DNA of 64,000 bases, from NCBI GenBank assembly GCA_047617105.1, contig JBLGCB010000002.1:23791-87790 (forward strand), read 5' to 3'. This document shows positions 38,513-47,875 of this stretch, in pieces. The notes below the pieces were generated by a model. It had not been told where the DNA came from, made no database searches, and saw only the letters and a program-made list of their open reading frames with translations. How positions within the stretch are numbered: position 1 is the first letter of the stretch; each line of letters begins with the position of its first letter. The stretch comes from JABSOG01 sp047617105. GTDB taxonomy: Bacteria > Pseudomonadota > Gammaproteobacteria > Enterobacterales > Alteromonadaceae. The position numbers and the translations under genes are program-made.

Positions 38513-40696
38513 ATGAAAGCTAAAAGAGTACACAACATGATCAATCCTCCTTCGATATTGAAAAACACCGTGTTTATCTCGGCAGTCTCAATCGCTACCT
38601 CATCATTGGCGATGGCCGCTGAATCCACAGCCACGCAAAAGCCCGCTTCAACAGACACAGAAGTGATCACCGTTAAAGGTCGTGCTGCGCAGTTTTACTT
38701 CGTCGAAGAGTCGATGATGGCAACCAAAACACCGACCAGTTACATGGACTTACCCCAGTCTTTGCAGGTATTGAGTACTGAACTGATCCGTGATCAGGCA
38801 GCCCGACAAACCTCCGATTTGTATCGTTCAATCTCAGGTATCACTCAATTTAGCTATTCAGGCGTGACAGCCAGAGGGTTTAGACAAGATCAGGTGCGTT
38901 ATGATGGCGTGCAGGGCGACCCCTACTCTGGTTTTTCTATTCCCCAATTATTTAATATCGAACAAGTGGCGGTATTAAAAGGCCCTACCGGCATGTTATA
39001 TGGATCTGGGCAGCCCGGCGGATTGCTCAATTACATCAGCAAAAAACCCAAATTCAGCCAACAAACTGAACTCGCTTTTATTGGCGGCAGCGACAGTTTG
39101 CGTGGTGCCTATGCGCAAACCACCGGGCCGATGAATAAGGATTCAAACTTGGCTTATCGCTTGGCGGGTTTTAGCCAAAACAAAAAAGGTTTTCGCAATA
39201 ACACCGATGAAAAAAATACCTTATTATCAGGCGGCTTAACCTGGTTAGCCAGTGATGCGGTTGATTTGACCTTGCAATATGATTATATCGATCAAGATTT
39301 GGCTGGCCATCGCCTGCGCGGTGTACCTGTCGACGACAACGGCAACTTTTTAACAGATATCAGTTACAACGCCAATGAAAAATCAGACTTTCAGCGTTTA
39401 AGCGCCGATGTATGGCAGCTAATTGCCAACAGCGAGATATCTGACAACCTCACCAACCGTACGGTTTTACGCCGTTTAGACAATGAACGTACCCAGCAAT
39501 ATCACGAGAATAGAGGTTTAGCGGATGATGGTGTCTCTATGGTCCGTGAATTTCGCGACCAATTCAGAACCAATGAAGAGTTAAGCCTAACCACCGATTT
39601 TGTTTATCAATTAACCACTGGTGGTATTGAGCATCAACTATTGTTTGGTGGTGATTATTTTACCAGCGACATGTTTTATGCCGCTAAACTGGGTCGTGGT
39701 GCGCCATCATTGATACCCGATTTAAATATCATCAACCCAGTTTATGAAAACAACAGCGCCAATTACTTATTGCTACAGCGCCCGGACTCAGTCAGCGAAA
39801 GTCGTCGCACCGGGTTATATGTTCAAGATCAGTTCCGCCTCAACGAAAGATGGCTTGGCGTGGTGGGTGGTCGATATGACAAATTTGAAGACAGCACTTT
39901 TTCAGGAAGTTCGGCTTCTGACCAGTTCAACCTTTCAGACAGCAGTTTTAGCCCTCGTATTGGTGCCATTTATCAACCTGATGAAAGCATGTCGGTATTT
40001 GCCAATTACACCCAAGGTTTTGCGCCCCAGAGCCTTTATAACCAAATACAAGACAGTGATGATAGCGACACCATCGGCAAGCTTAATCCAGAAACAAGCA
40101 CTCAGCACGAAATAGGGATTAAAAACCAGTGGTTAAACAACAGCTTATTAACCACCTTTACCGCTTATAACATTGTTAAATCAGACGTCGTGGTGGCGAA
40201 CCCAGCCGATACCGGGGTCAATGATGGTATCGCAGCCATGTTGCAAGTGGGTGAAGTGACCAGCAAAGGCATCGAAATTGATGTGATCGGCGATTTGGGT
40301 GAACACTGGACCGGCACCATCAACTACGCCTATAACCAGGCCAAAATTACTGGCGGTGCGCCTGATGCATTAAGAAATACGGTGGGCGATGAGTTTGTTA
40401 ATGCCCCTGATCATACCTTAGGCATCTGGACCCGCTGGGCCATTCCTAGCCTTGATTCTTCTTTTGCCATTGGTGCTGATTATGTCAGTGAACGAATTAG
40501 TTTAAGTGGTCAAAAAGTCAAACCTTACACGGTTTGGGATGCCAGCTGGCAAACCACCATTAACCAGTTTGAGCTTCAGCTGAATCTCAAAAACCTGTTT
40601 GATAAACGTTATGCCACCAGCGGTTTTAACCAACGTAATGGCCATTTTCCGGGTGAACCTAGGAGTATTTTGGTACAGTTGAGTTATGCGTTGTAG
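38513..40696 (+). CDS. TonB-dependent ferric-siderophore receptor
   Basis: 727 aa. A signal peptide ends near SSLAMAAES (about residue 41). The TonB box is probably TEVITVKG just after it. The plug domain (about 70-190) has SLQVLS and the LKGPTGMLYGSGQPGGLLNYISK region typical of FpvA/FhuE-like siderophore receptors. The beta barrel follows and ends in NLFDKRY...RSILVQLSYAL with a C-terminal hydrophobic residue for Bam insertion. There is no extra N-terminal signalling domain, so it is probably not a transducer for an anti-sigma system. It is divergent from the PepSY unit, with a Fur box in its promoter and a strong terminator after it. The likely ligand is the acyl siderophore made by the adjacent operon. 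Confidence 0.92.
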   Translation: MKAKRVHNMINPPSILKNTVFISAVSIATSSLAMAAESTATQKPASTDTEVITVKGRAAQFYFVEESMMATKTPTSYMDLPQSLQVLSTELIRDQAARQTSDLYRSISGITQFSYSGVTARGFRQDQVRYDGVQGDPYSGFSIPQLFNIEQVAVLKGPTGMLYGSGQPGGLLNYISKKPKFSQQTELAFIGGSDSLRGAYAQTTGPMNKDSNLAYRLAGFSQNKKGFRNNTDEKNTLLSGGLTWLASDAVDLTLQYDYIDQDLAGHRLRGVPVDDNGNFLTDISYNANEKSDFQRLSADVWQLIANSEISDNLTNRTVLRRLDNERTQQYHENRGLADDGVSMVREFRDQFRTNEELSLTTDFVYQLTTGGIEHQLLFGGDYFTSDMFYAAKLGRGAPSLIPDLNIINPVYENNSANYLLLQRPDSVSESRRTGLYVQDQFRLNERWLGVVGGRYDKFEDSTFSGSSASDQFNLSDSSFSPRIGAIYQPDESMSVFANYTQGFAPQSLYNQIQDSDDSDTIGKLNPETSTQHEIGIKNQWLNNSLLTTFTAYNIVKSDVVVANPADTGVNDGIAAMLQVGEVTSKGIEIDVIGDLGEHWTGTINYAYNQAKITGGAPDALRNTVGDEFVNAPDHTLGIWTRWAIPSLDSSFAIGADYVSERISLSGQKVKPYTVWDASWQTTINQFELQLNLKNLFDKRYATSGFNQRNGHFPGEPRSILVQLSYAL

Positions 40697-40730
40697 GTAA
40701 GGATATGGGTGAAGAAAAGATATAGCCAGA

Positions 40731-40767
40731 AACAACAAAACCCGGTTAGCAGCCGGGTTTTGTTGTT
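40731..40767. terminator. Strong intrinsic terminator after the receptor gene
   Basis: A perfect 15-bp stem (AACAACAAAACCCGG pairing with CCGGGTTTTGTTGTT) around a 7-nt loop, followed by TTT, 35 nt after the receptor stop. It should work in both directions. Confidence 0.85.
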
Positions 40768-40782
40768 TTTGCCGCAAGCGGC

Positions 40783-41053
40783 GGTAGAGACACACTCTAA
40801 TTGAACAGCTCAACTCTAAACCCAATCTTTGCTCAGGTCAAGCAAAGCAACCAAAAAACCAACTCAAATATCCATTGTAATTTACAGGCAAATATTGATA
40901 GAATTGTTTTCTGTTCTAAAAGAGCTGCTTGGTGCCCGATGGGCCACAAAGAACCTTTTCTTTTCTTCCAAAAGGCTTTTAAACCCTCGGCTTGTTGTGT
41001 AGCAACAACAAGATACTCAACCTATCGGGTAGAGACACACTCTAATTGAACAG
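40783..41053. repeat. Pair of 26-bp direct repeats flanking about 220 bp
   Basis: The sequence containing GTAGAGACACACTCTA occurs at 40783-40808 and again at 41028-41053, identical over 26 bases. The segment between holds short hairpins (for example near 40935-40950 and 41000-41010) but no credible gene. The second copy lies 75 nt before a tiny hydrophobic ORF. Confidence 0.75.
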
Positions 41054-41127
41054 AGGACAGCTAGGTAACCGAGGTATTCAAAGTGTTTTCTTGGTCGTCT
41101 CAATCCCGATTAAACGGGAAAAAACGT

Positions 41128-41214
41128 ATGATTGAATTTATAGTGCTTATTGCAGCAATATTGCAAATCATTGTCTTGGTGAAACAGCTGCACGACGACA
41201 ACAAAGACGAGTAG
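41128..41214 (+). CDS. Putative 28-aa hydrophobic peptide
   Basis: Starts MIEFIVLIAAILQIIVLV and ends in a charged tail rich in Asp, Lys and Glu. One membrane helix followed by a polar tail is the profile of type I toxin peptides and of other small membrane proteins. GGGA lies 8 nt before the ATG. A perfect terminator follows 26 nt after the stop, so it looks like a self-contained short transcription unit. The family is not recognised, and chance cannot be excluded at this size. Confidence 0.45.
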   Translation: MIEFIVLIAAILQIIVLVKQLHDDNKDE

Positions 41215-41239
41215 CTGTGCCATCAAGATTTGACGGACT

Positions 41240-41271
41240 AAAAGTGGGCAAGTGCTAACTTGCCCACTTTT
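41240..41271. terminator. Intrinsic terminator after the 28-aa ORF
   Basis: A perfect 14-bp stem, AAAAGTGGGCAAGT / ACTTGCCCACTTTT, with a 4-nt loop (GCTA). It ends a short plus-strand unit and could also act on the minus strand. Confidence 0.8.
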
Positions 41272-41355
41272 GATAACTCATTAAAAACTTGAATAGCTAA
41301 GCCTAACAGGATAAAACAACTGTTTAAAAAATTGCACTGATACATCCCTGTAAGC

Positions 41356-41390
41356 AAAAAAGCCGACCCACAAAGTGAATCGGCTTTTTT
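41356..41390. terminator. Bidirectional terminator downstream of the first M4 protease
   Basis: AAAAAAGCCGA ... TCGGCTTTTTT, an 11-bp stem with A/T tracts on both sides, lies about 90 nt past the stop of the minus-strand protease gene. The same GCCGA...TCGGC core is used after the second protease (45075-45104). Confidence 0.8.
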
Positions 41391-41480
41391 GTTTTCATCA
41401 TCAATCAGCGCGTTAAAACCCTCGCTCTCAGCCCATCAGTCTTATCGTTTAAGCAAGGACACACTGATTAACCATTGATT

Positions 41481-43661
41481 TTACTCGTAACTCCAGCTCA
41501 AAGTCACACCATTTGAAGCACTGTAACCACGAACATCGGCGTGATACGCACCTTGTGATGGTGCAGCCACGGTACACGTTTCTTCATTACCCGTTTTGTA
41601 TGGACGGCAATCGTAAGATGAAGTGCTCGACTCTGAACCAAAGTTTAGATACAAGTCAGCATCACCAGTACCACCAGTACCACCAGTGATAGTCGCGACC
41701 AAGCTAGAAGCACCCGCTGGTACATTAATAGTGGTGCGATTCCATCCACCTTGTGATAGGTTAAATGGACCTACAGTACCACTATCACCACCTGGTATGG
41801 TTGTGCCTGCAACGTGATCAGCAACCAATGAAGCACTGCTGTATGCACTGTAACCTTTAAGCATCACATGGTAAGTACCAGCTTGGCCGGCAGCAATGTC
41901 ACATACTTCTGTGTTGCCATTTTTATATGGACGACAGTCGTAAGTTGAAGACGTTGGTGCTGCACCAAATCTAACATACATATCTGCGTCGCCTGAACCG
42001 CCGCTCATGTTGAATGAAACGCTTTGCACATCTGCTGGCGTTTCGTAAGTAAAATGCGTTTCGCTAGCGGATGCACCTGACACAGACTGGGCAACACCTT
42101 TGACCAATACGCCATCCGGATCAGGATCTGGATCTGGACCACCACACTCAGTCGTATTTACACCAACCGCAGCAAATGCTGCTGCAACGTCAGCTTGGTT
42201 ATAACCTTTATCGCCAGTGGCACGACATACGCCGTCTGCACCTTGGTCGAATGTGCTGTTTGCACCCCAGTAAGTTTTGTTTGCCAACGTCATGACTTCA
42301 AACGCTGAACGGGTATTCCAACCAGAACTATTGGCCAACAGGTAGAATGCTTTGTTGAATACACCTGAGGACAAGTGAACATCCATTGAGCTGGTGTAGT
42401 TGCTGGCATGACCAATTGAACGACCATCTCGGGTCGGATCATCCATATAACGTAAAGCACCAGTGCCTTTGAAGATTTGCTCGCCCACCATCCAGTCATT
42501 AGTACCGCTCATGTAGTACTCAGCTGCTTCACCGGCCATATCAGAGAACGCTTCATTCATACCACCAGATTGATATTGGTAAACCAAACCTGAGTTTTGC
42601 TCAGTATAACCGTGGCTGACTTCGTGCGCAGATACGTCCAAGCTAACCAATGGGTGGAAAGTCGTTGCACCATCACCAAAGGTCATTGCAGAACCATCCC
42701 AAAAGGCATTTTCATAATTGGTGCTGTGGTGAACTTTCATGGTCAACTGGAAGCTAAGAGGTGCAGCATTAAACCAGTCGCTGTACATGTTGAAGATAAC
42801 ACCACCGAAGAAGTGAGCATCATTTAACGGCGCATAAGCACCATTGATTTCTTTATGAGTGTTTTCAGGTCCGCTATAAGAATACGCAGAGCTGGCTGAA
42901 GTGCCATGGTTAAGGTTAACGGTTTTGACGTTAGCGTTGCTCATGCTGTAAGTTGAGCCATTCTGCTGAACGTCCAACATGGCAAAATCGGTGCCGTAGT
43001 TGTATTTACCCGTTTTGATGTTGCCACCAGGGCCTGTACCAACCGCAGCGTGCTGGAGGTTTTCATACGAGAAGATTTTCTCACCAGTGTGAGCATCCAT
43101 GAAGAAAACCGGGCGTGAAGGTTCGCCATCGGCACCTGCTGGAACCACGTAAGAGATGCGGTTAACCAGACGAGGCTGAGCATCTACCATGTAGATGTAC
43201 AGGTCATTTTGTTTGTTATAAACACCGTTTAGGGCGGCTTTAGAAGCATTTGCACCCAATACTTTGTCGGTGGCCAAAGCGTGCTGCATGGCTTTGGCGG
43301 CTGAGATACGTGGCTTAACCGAGAAACGTTTCTTAGCCAGCATGTCATCGAGGTTAACCATTTGACCATAAACGTCAGTCAACAGACCCATTGATGTTTT
43401 GGTGGCAGCAATGTTATAGCCAAAAACAGGAATGCCTTGATATTCTTGTTGGAAGCGAACTTTAGTAACACCGTTACCGAAGTCAATTTCTTTGACCGCT
43501 TTCATTTGGCTGTTGCCAGTCAGACCCAACACTTGGTTAATGTTGTCGCTGCTATACCCTTGCGTCATGTCGGCGACATCAATGATATTGGCGGCGTTAA
43601 CTGACATCGTTAAAGCACAGGTTACTGCTGCACAGATTTTAGAAATATTTTGAATGTTCAT
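41481..43661 (-). CDS. Secreted M4 (vibriolysin-like) zinc metalloprotease with two PPC domains, paralogue A
   Basis: 726 aa. The signal peptide ends at about SVNAA (residue 24). Residues about 25-205 are an FTP/PepSY propeptide (FQQEYQGIPVFGYNIA; PVFFMDAHTGEKIF). The catalytic domain has HEVSH (about 350) with GGMNEAFSDMAGE for the third zinc ligand. Two prepeptidase C-terminal (PPC) domains follow (about 515-615 and 625-726), each with a DADMYVRFG or DADLYLNFG strand and a Cys pair around YDCRPYKNGN. The product would be exported through Sec and type II secretion and matured by removing the propeptide and possibly the PPC domains. It is closely similar in sequence and layout to the gene at 45166-47325. 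Confidence 0.93.
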   Translation of the reverse strand: MNIQNISKICAAVTCALTMSVNAANIIDVADMTQGYSSDNINQVLGLTGNSQMKAVKEIDFGNGVTKVRFQQEYQGIPVFGYNIAATKTSMGLLTDVYGQMVNLDDMLAKKRFSVKPRISAAKAMQHALATDKVLGANASKAALNGVYNKQNDLYIYMVDAQPRLVNRISYVVPAGADGEPSRPVFFMDAHTGEKIFSYENLQHAAVGTGPGGNIKTGKYNYGTDFAMLDVQQNGSTYSMSNANVKTVNLNHGTSASSAYSYSGPENTHKEINGAYAPLNDAHFFGGVIFNMYSDWFNAAPLSFQLTMKVHHSTNYENAFWDGSAMTFGDGATTFHPLVSLDVSAHEVSHGYTEQNSGLVYQYQSGGMNEAFSDMAGEAAEYYMSGTNDWMVGEQIFKGTGALRYMDDPTRDGRSIGHASNYTSSMDVHLSSGVFNKAFYLLANSSGWNTRSAFEVMTLANKTYWGANSTFDQGADGVCRATGDKGYNQADVAAAFAAVGVNTTECGGPDPDPDPDGVLVKGVAQSVSGASASETHFTYETPADVQSVSFNMSGGSGDADMYVRFGAAPTSSTYDCRPYKNGNTEVCDIAAGQAGTYHVMLKGYSAYSSASLVADHVAGTTIPGGDSGTVGPFNLSQGGWNRTTINVPAGASSLVATITGGTGGTGDADLYLNFGSESSTSSYDCRPYKTGNEETCTVAAPSQGAYHADVRGYSASNGVTLSWSYE

Positions 43662-43809
43662 TTTAGCCTTTATTGTTAGTAGATTTAAGGTTTTGGCGCT
43701 TATTCACGACGCCTTAGATACTGCTTTGTTATTAGATTGTTTGGTTCTGACCATATCGCGTCATTTATGGTAGCAAAAGCCCATTTTATGTCAAAATCCG
43801 AAAATATCG

Positions 43810-43975
43810 CCGTAGGGTGCCCGTGCGTAGCACGGTCCGAGGTTACGAGGAGCATTGCGCACCATTGAACAAACAGTCATAGGCCAACCTAGAATGTGGT
43901 TGAATGATGACGAATGGTTCATGGTGCGCAGTGCTGCTCGTACCTCGCATTTCGCTACGCGAAAGCACCCTACGG
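43810..43975. mobile_element. Foldback MITE, 166 bp
   Basis: Ends are perfect 11-bp inverted repeats, CCGTAGGGTGC and GCACCCTACGG. The arms continue pairing imperfectly inwards (for example GCGCACCATTGAAC against GTTCATGGTGCGC), so the whole element can fold into one long hairpin. It encodes nothing. It sits between the first M4 gene and the conserved upstream block at 44156-44187. Confidence 0.75.
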
Positions 43976-44760
43976 TTAAATCTCCAAGAGCAACTGTTAC
44001 CCAGTTTGATTGGTGCCGTTATTATTATTATTTACGATCCCTCGCATTTGTTATTGTTGTTGTTATTGTCTGATCCAAACTCTTTTATGAGCCATTTTGC
44101 GCCAGAAGCATCGTTGTAAATTCAACGATATGTTTGTGCCTGCCGCCGATGCAATAAATCTATTACATAAAAACAACAATTGCCACCCCTAATTTTAATT
44201 TAATGTTAAGAAAGAGTAGGTTTTTGGTCAGGAAAATGGATTCAGTGACTTAAGAAAATGGGTTTCCTATCGCTGATAGATTAATTTAACTGTTTTATTT
44301 CAATAGGATATGAAAAAATTAACGATTAAAAGTCAAAACATAAAAAACATTTTCAAACGATAAAAAGAATCTCAAAAATAACTTTTCACTATAAATACCG
44401 ATTTACCTTCGTTTTTTGGTCCTCTTTACTGCCAATAAAGCCTTTAATTACCGTTTTACCATGATTAAAAGATCATTAACAACCAACATGCAAAAAATAA
44501 ATTAACTTAAATATAACATTTAAAATAATTACACCGACAATATCAAGACATCTCAGATAACGGCTGAGAAAGATACAATTTGGCGCATCAACGATAATTT
44601 TTGGCGTGCAAATGGATGTTTTGAACCAAAATGTCCAGCAAACCAATTTATTCAATCCATGGCCATCCGTCGGAAAATGAATATTTTGCACAAAAATGTC
44701 CTGGAGACTAATTTTTTGGTTTGAAGGGAGGCGAAAGCGAGTGAGTCAGAAAGGGATAGC
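43976..44760. other. Gene-free AT-rich region
   Basis: About 785 nt between the MITE and the tandem array. It holds the upstream block shared with the other protease gene (44156-44187), a low-complexity TTATTATTATT / TTGTTGTTGTT stretch near 44020-44070, and short open frames with no protein-like composition. I see no further gene or RNA. Confidence 0.6.
44156..44187 (-). promoter_or_regulatory. Upstream block shared by both M4 protease genes, copy 1
   Basis: 32 nt with one mismatch to 47472-47503. On the minus strand it reads GGTGGCAATTGTTGTTTTTA and continues into TGTAATAG. Conservation upstream of two paralogues, when the surrounding sequence has diverged, suggests a promoter or regulator site. 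Here it is about 495 nt from the start codon, with a MITE in between. Confidence 0.5.
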
Positions 44761-45025
44761 GTCGTGCTCTCTACGATTAAGTTGTACTGTGGACTGGAGG
44801 TTGGTCATACCTGCGTCGTGCTCGGTTTTTAATTGGCAGTGTTATTGGCTGGAGGTTGGTCATACCTGCGTCGTGCTCGGTTTTTAATTGGCAGTGTTAT
44901 TGGCTGGAGGTTGGTCATACCTGCGTCGTGCTCTCTACGATTAAGTTGTACTGTGGACTGGAGGTTGGTCATACCTGCGTCGTGCTCGGTTTTTATTTGG
45001 CAATATCATTGACTGGAGGTTGGTC
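44761..45025. repeat. 55-bp tandem array of a 30-bp core with two spacer types
   Basis: A 30-bp core (containing CTGGAGGTTGGTCATACCTG) occurs at 44794-44823, 44849-44878, 44904-44933 and 44958-44987, with partial cores at 44761-44769 and 45013-45025. The 24-25 nt between cores is one of two sequences: type 1 (starting TCTACGATTAAG) or type 2 (starting GGTTTTTAATTGG), in the order 1-2-2-1-2'. Repeated spacers exclude a CRISPR array. No gene is evident. Confidence 0.85.
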
Positions 45026-45074
45026 TACAATTGCCATGCATCCCTTCGCAATTGCATTCGACCATCCATGGTCG

Positions 45075-45104
45075 AAAAAGCCGACTCACAGGGAGTCGGC
45101 TTTT
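45075..45104. terminator. Terminator downstream of the second M4 protease
   Basis: AAAAGCCGACT ... AGTCGGCTTTT, an 11-bp stem flanked by A and T runs, 62 nt past the stop of the minus-strand gene. Immediately beside it (45058-45075) is a second palindrome, TCGACCATCCATGGTCGA, with the same CATCCATG centre as the hairpin at 4657. Confidence 0.8.
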
Positions 45105-45165
45105 AAGTTTAAGCAATTGATGTGAAATTTATATCATCACATCAATCTTTGAATAAGCGGTTTGC

Positions 45166-47325
45166 TTATTCGTAGCTCCAGCTTAAAGTAACACCAGTTG
45201 CCGCTGAATAACCGCGAACACCAATGTAATATGTACCAGTTGCTGGGCTAGCAGCTGTACAAGACTCATTGTTACCTGATGCATATGGACGACAGTCATA
45301 AGTTGAAGTCGTAGGTGCTGATGCATCACGAGTATACAAGTCAGCATCACCAGTTCCACCAGCAGTAGATACTACTAGGTTAGTCGCGCCAGCTGGAAGG
45401 TCCAATGTATATTGCTTGAACTCGCCTGTTGTAACACTAACGCTAAGTGAACCACTGCCACCAGCTGGAGGAGTTCCGCCAGTAGTATGGTCAGCAACCA
45501 GTGAAGCACCACTGTATGCACTGTAACCACGAACCATTACATGGTAAGTACCTGCTGATGCAGATGAGAAATCACATGCTTCAGTGTTTCCACCTTTATA
45601 TGGACGACAGTCATAGCTTGAAGTCGTAGGCGCTGAACCAAACTTAACATACAAGTCAGCATCACCTGAACCACCGCTCATGTTGAAAGAAGCAGCAGCA
45701 ACGTCAGAAGGTGTAGTATAAGTGAAGCGAGTTTCGCTAGCAGTTGCGCCAGAAATAGTCTGAGCTACACCTTTAGCCAATACGCCATCACCTGTAGGCG
45801 GAGTAACAGTACCACATTCAGTAGTTGTTACGCCAACTGCGGTAAATGCAGCGCCAACATCAGCTTTAGTATAACCTAAGTCACCAGCCGCTTTACAAAC
45901 ACCGTCTGCACCAGCGTTAAATGTGCTGTTTGCTGTCCAGTAAGTTTGGTTAGCCAAAGCCATTGCTTTAAAGGCTGTTTGAGTGTTCCAACCAGAAGTG
46001 TTAGCCAACAAGTAGAAAGCTTTGTTGAATACACCTGAAGAGTGATGAACATCCATTGAGCTAGAGTAGTTGCTAGCGTGGCCAATTGAATTGCCATCTC
46101 TAGTCGGATCATCCATATAACGTAATGCACCGGTAGATTTGAAGATTTGCTCACCAACCATCCAGTCATTAGTACCATTCATGTAGTACTCAGCAGCTTC
46201 ACCAGCCATATCAGAGAAAGCTTCGTTCATGCCGCCTGACATATTTGAGTAAACCAAACCAGAGTTTTGCTCAGTGAAACCGTGGCTTACTTCGTGTGAA
46301 GATACATCAAGGCTTACTAGTGGGTAGAAAGTAGAAGCACCGTCACCGAAAGTCATTGCTGAACCATCCCAGAATGCATTTTCGTAGCTGTTGTTATAGT
46401 GAACACGCATAGTCAACTGGAAAGTCAACGGGTTAGTGCCAACATAAGCGTTGTACATGTTGAAGATCACGTTACCGAAGTACTGTGCATCATTCAATGG
46501 AGCAAATGCGCCATTGATAGATTTATGAGTATTTTCAGGACCGCTATAAGAGAAAGGAGAAGAGTTTGAAGAACCATTTTGCATATCGATAGTTCTAACA
46601 TTGGTGCTGTTCATAGTGTAAGTAGAACCACTTTGGCTTACGTCCATTTTGCCAAAATCAGTGCCGTAGTTATACTGACCTGTTTTGGTGTTTCCGCCAG
46701 GGCCTGTACCAACTTCTGCATGCTGCAAGTTGTCATAAGCAAACAACATTTCGCCAGTCTGTGCATCCATGAAATATACTGGACGTGAAGGTTCGCCGTT
46801 TGCGTCCTTTGAAGGAACAACAAAAGAGATGCGATTCATCAAATGTGGCTGGCCGTCTTGCATTAAGATGAACAGGTCATTTTCTTTGTTGTAAACACCA
46901 GCAAGTGCTGCTTTAGATGCATCAGCACCCAAAACTTTGTTGCTCGCCAAAGCGCTCTTCATTGCTTTTTCAGCAGAGATGCGTGGCTTTACAGAGAATT
47001 TTTTGTGCATGTCTAGGTTTAACATTTGACCTGAAACATCAGTCAGCAAACCCATTGCAGTTTTGGTGGCTGCTACGTTGTATCCAAATACTGGAACACC
47101 TTTGTATTCCTGTTGGAAGCGCATTTTAGTGATGCCATTTCCAACTTTAATTTCTTTAACTGCTTTCATCTGGCTGTTACCAGTCAAACCCAACACCTGG
47201 TTGATGTTGTCAGAGCTGTAGCCCTGAGTCATGTCTGCAACGTTTTGAATGTTGGCAGCACTGGCTGACATAGTTAAAGCACAAGCAACTGCTGCGCAGA
47301 TTTTTGAAATGTTTTGGATTTTCAT
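45166..47325 (-). CDS. Secreted M4 (vibriolysin-like) zinc metalloprotease with two PPC domains, paralogue B
   Basis: 719 aa, same layout as paralogue A: signal peptide to about residue 23 (MSASAANI), FTP/PepSY propeptide (FQQEYKGVPVFGYNVA, PVYFMDAQTGEML), catalytic domain with HEVSH (about 347) and GGMNEAFSDM, then two PPC domains (about 510-610 and 620-719). Compared with A, the PPC linker is TPPTGD-like rather than Asp/Pro-rich, and codon third positions differ widely, pointing to an old duplication. A shared 32-nt block lies about 150 nt upstream. An extracellular protein-degrading role is inferred from the family. Confidence 0.93.
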   Translation of the reverse strand: MKIQNISKICAAVACALTMSASAANIQNVADMTQGYSSDNINQVLGLTGNSQMKAVKEIKVGNGITKMRFQQEYKGVPVFGYNVAATKTAMGLLTDVSGQMLNLDMHKKFSVKPRISAEKAMKSALASNKVLGADASKAALAGVYNKENDLFILMQDGQPHLMNRISFVVPSKDANGEPSRPVYFMDAQTGEMLFAYDNLQHAEVGTGPGGNTKTGQYNYGTDFGKMDVSQSGSTYTMNSTNVRTIDMQNGSSNSSPFSYSGPENTHKSINGAFAPLNDAQYFGNVIFNMYNAYVGTNPLTFQLTMRVHYNNSYENAFWDGSAMTFGDGASTFYPLVSLDVSSHEVSHGFTEQNSGLVYSNMSGGMNEAFSDMAGEAAEYYMNGTNDWMVGEQIFKSTGALRYMDDPTRDGNSIGHASNYSSSMDVHHSSGVFNKAFYLLANTSGWNTQTAFKAMALANQTYWTANSTFNAGADGVCKAAGDLGYTKADVGAAFTAVGVTTTECGTVTPPTGDGVLAKGVAQTISGATASETRFTYTTPSDVAAASFNMSGGSGDADLYVKFGSAPTTSSYDCRPYKGGNTEACDFSSASAGTYHVMVRGYSAYSGASLVADHTTGGTPPAGGSGSLSVSVTTGEFKQYTLDLPAGATNLVVSTAGGTGDADLYTRDASAPTTSTYDCRPYASGNNESCTAASPATGTYYIGVRGYSAATGVTLSWSYE

Positions 47326-47875
47326 TATTCGATTATTCTCTTTATAGTTAGTTTTATTTAGCTGACAACTCTTTACTTGAGTTTGTTCTTAGCTGTTGTT
47401 ACTTATTGTTGTATTTTCAACGATATCGATGCAACTGAAATTAGATTGTTGCTCTACAAAGTTGATGGGTTAAATCTATAACATAAAAACAACAATTGCC
47501 ACCTTTTATTTTAATAAGTTGTTAATGAATTAAGTTGTCTAGGCGGTCAATTGTACAAACCTATGCGGGTAGAGGCTGTAATCATGGAAGGTAAATATTT
47601 ATAAAACAATGGGTTAAATATAAATAGGCAGGAACGGCAGCGTGTTACATTTTGTCAGAATGTAACACAAATTAATTTAAATTAGAATTCACTGGCTTTG
47701 TCCACTTTTCATAAATACCGTTAAACAGCTATTTGGTTACTTCGATGTTAAAAAAAACCGTTAACTGGTCAACCAATGAACGTCTGGTATATCAATAATG
47801 CCAGATTTTGACGTTATATATGATTGTGGAATAACATATAATACACTTCGTTAACATGCAGGGGATAATCCGTCG
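47326..47875. other. Intergenic region upstream of protease B
   Basis: 550 nt, AT-rich. It contains the shared block at 47472-47503 and no open frame with coding character. No remnant of a protease catalytic domain is visible, so the next gene is not simply the front half of a split protease. Confidence 0.55.
47472..47503 (-). promoter_or_regulatory. Upstream block shared by both M4 protease genes, copy 2
   Basis: Matches 44156-44187 at 31 of 32 positions, 147 nt before the ATG of paralogue B. On the minus strand it contains TTGTTGTTTTTATG then TTATAGAT, which could include a -10 element. Confidence 0.5.

Noticed and set aside
44156..44187. Sigma-54 promoter in the shared protease block
   Set aside because: TGGCA is present but the -12 GC element at the required distance is absent in both copies.
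44476..44691. 71-codon minus-strand frame
   Set aside because: AT-rich region, no ribosome site, no recognisable motif and no neighbour relation.
44761..45025. CRISPR array
   Set aside because: Regular core spacing invites the call, but the intervening sequences are only two types used repeatedly, and no cas genes are in the window.
44696..45125. Two overlapping plus-strand reading frames over the tandem array
   Set aside because: They simply translate the 55-bp repeat; composition is not protein-like and no ribosome site is present.
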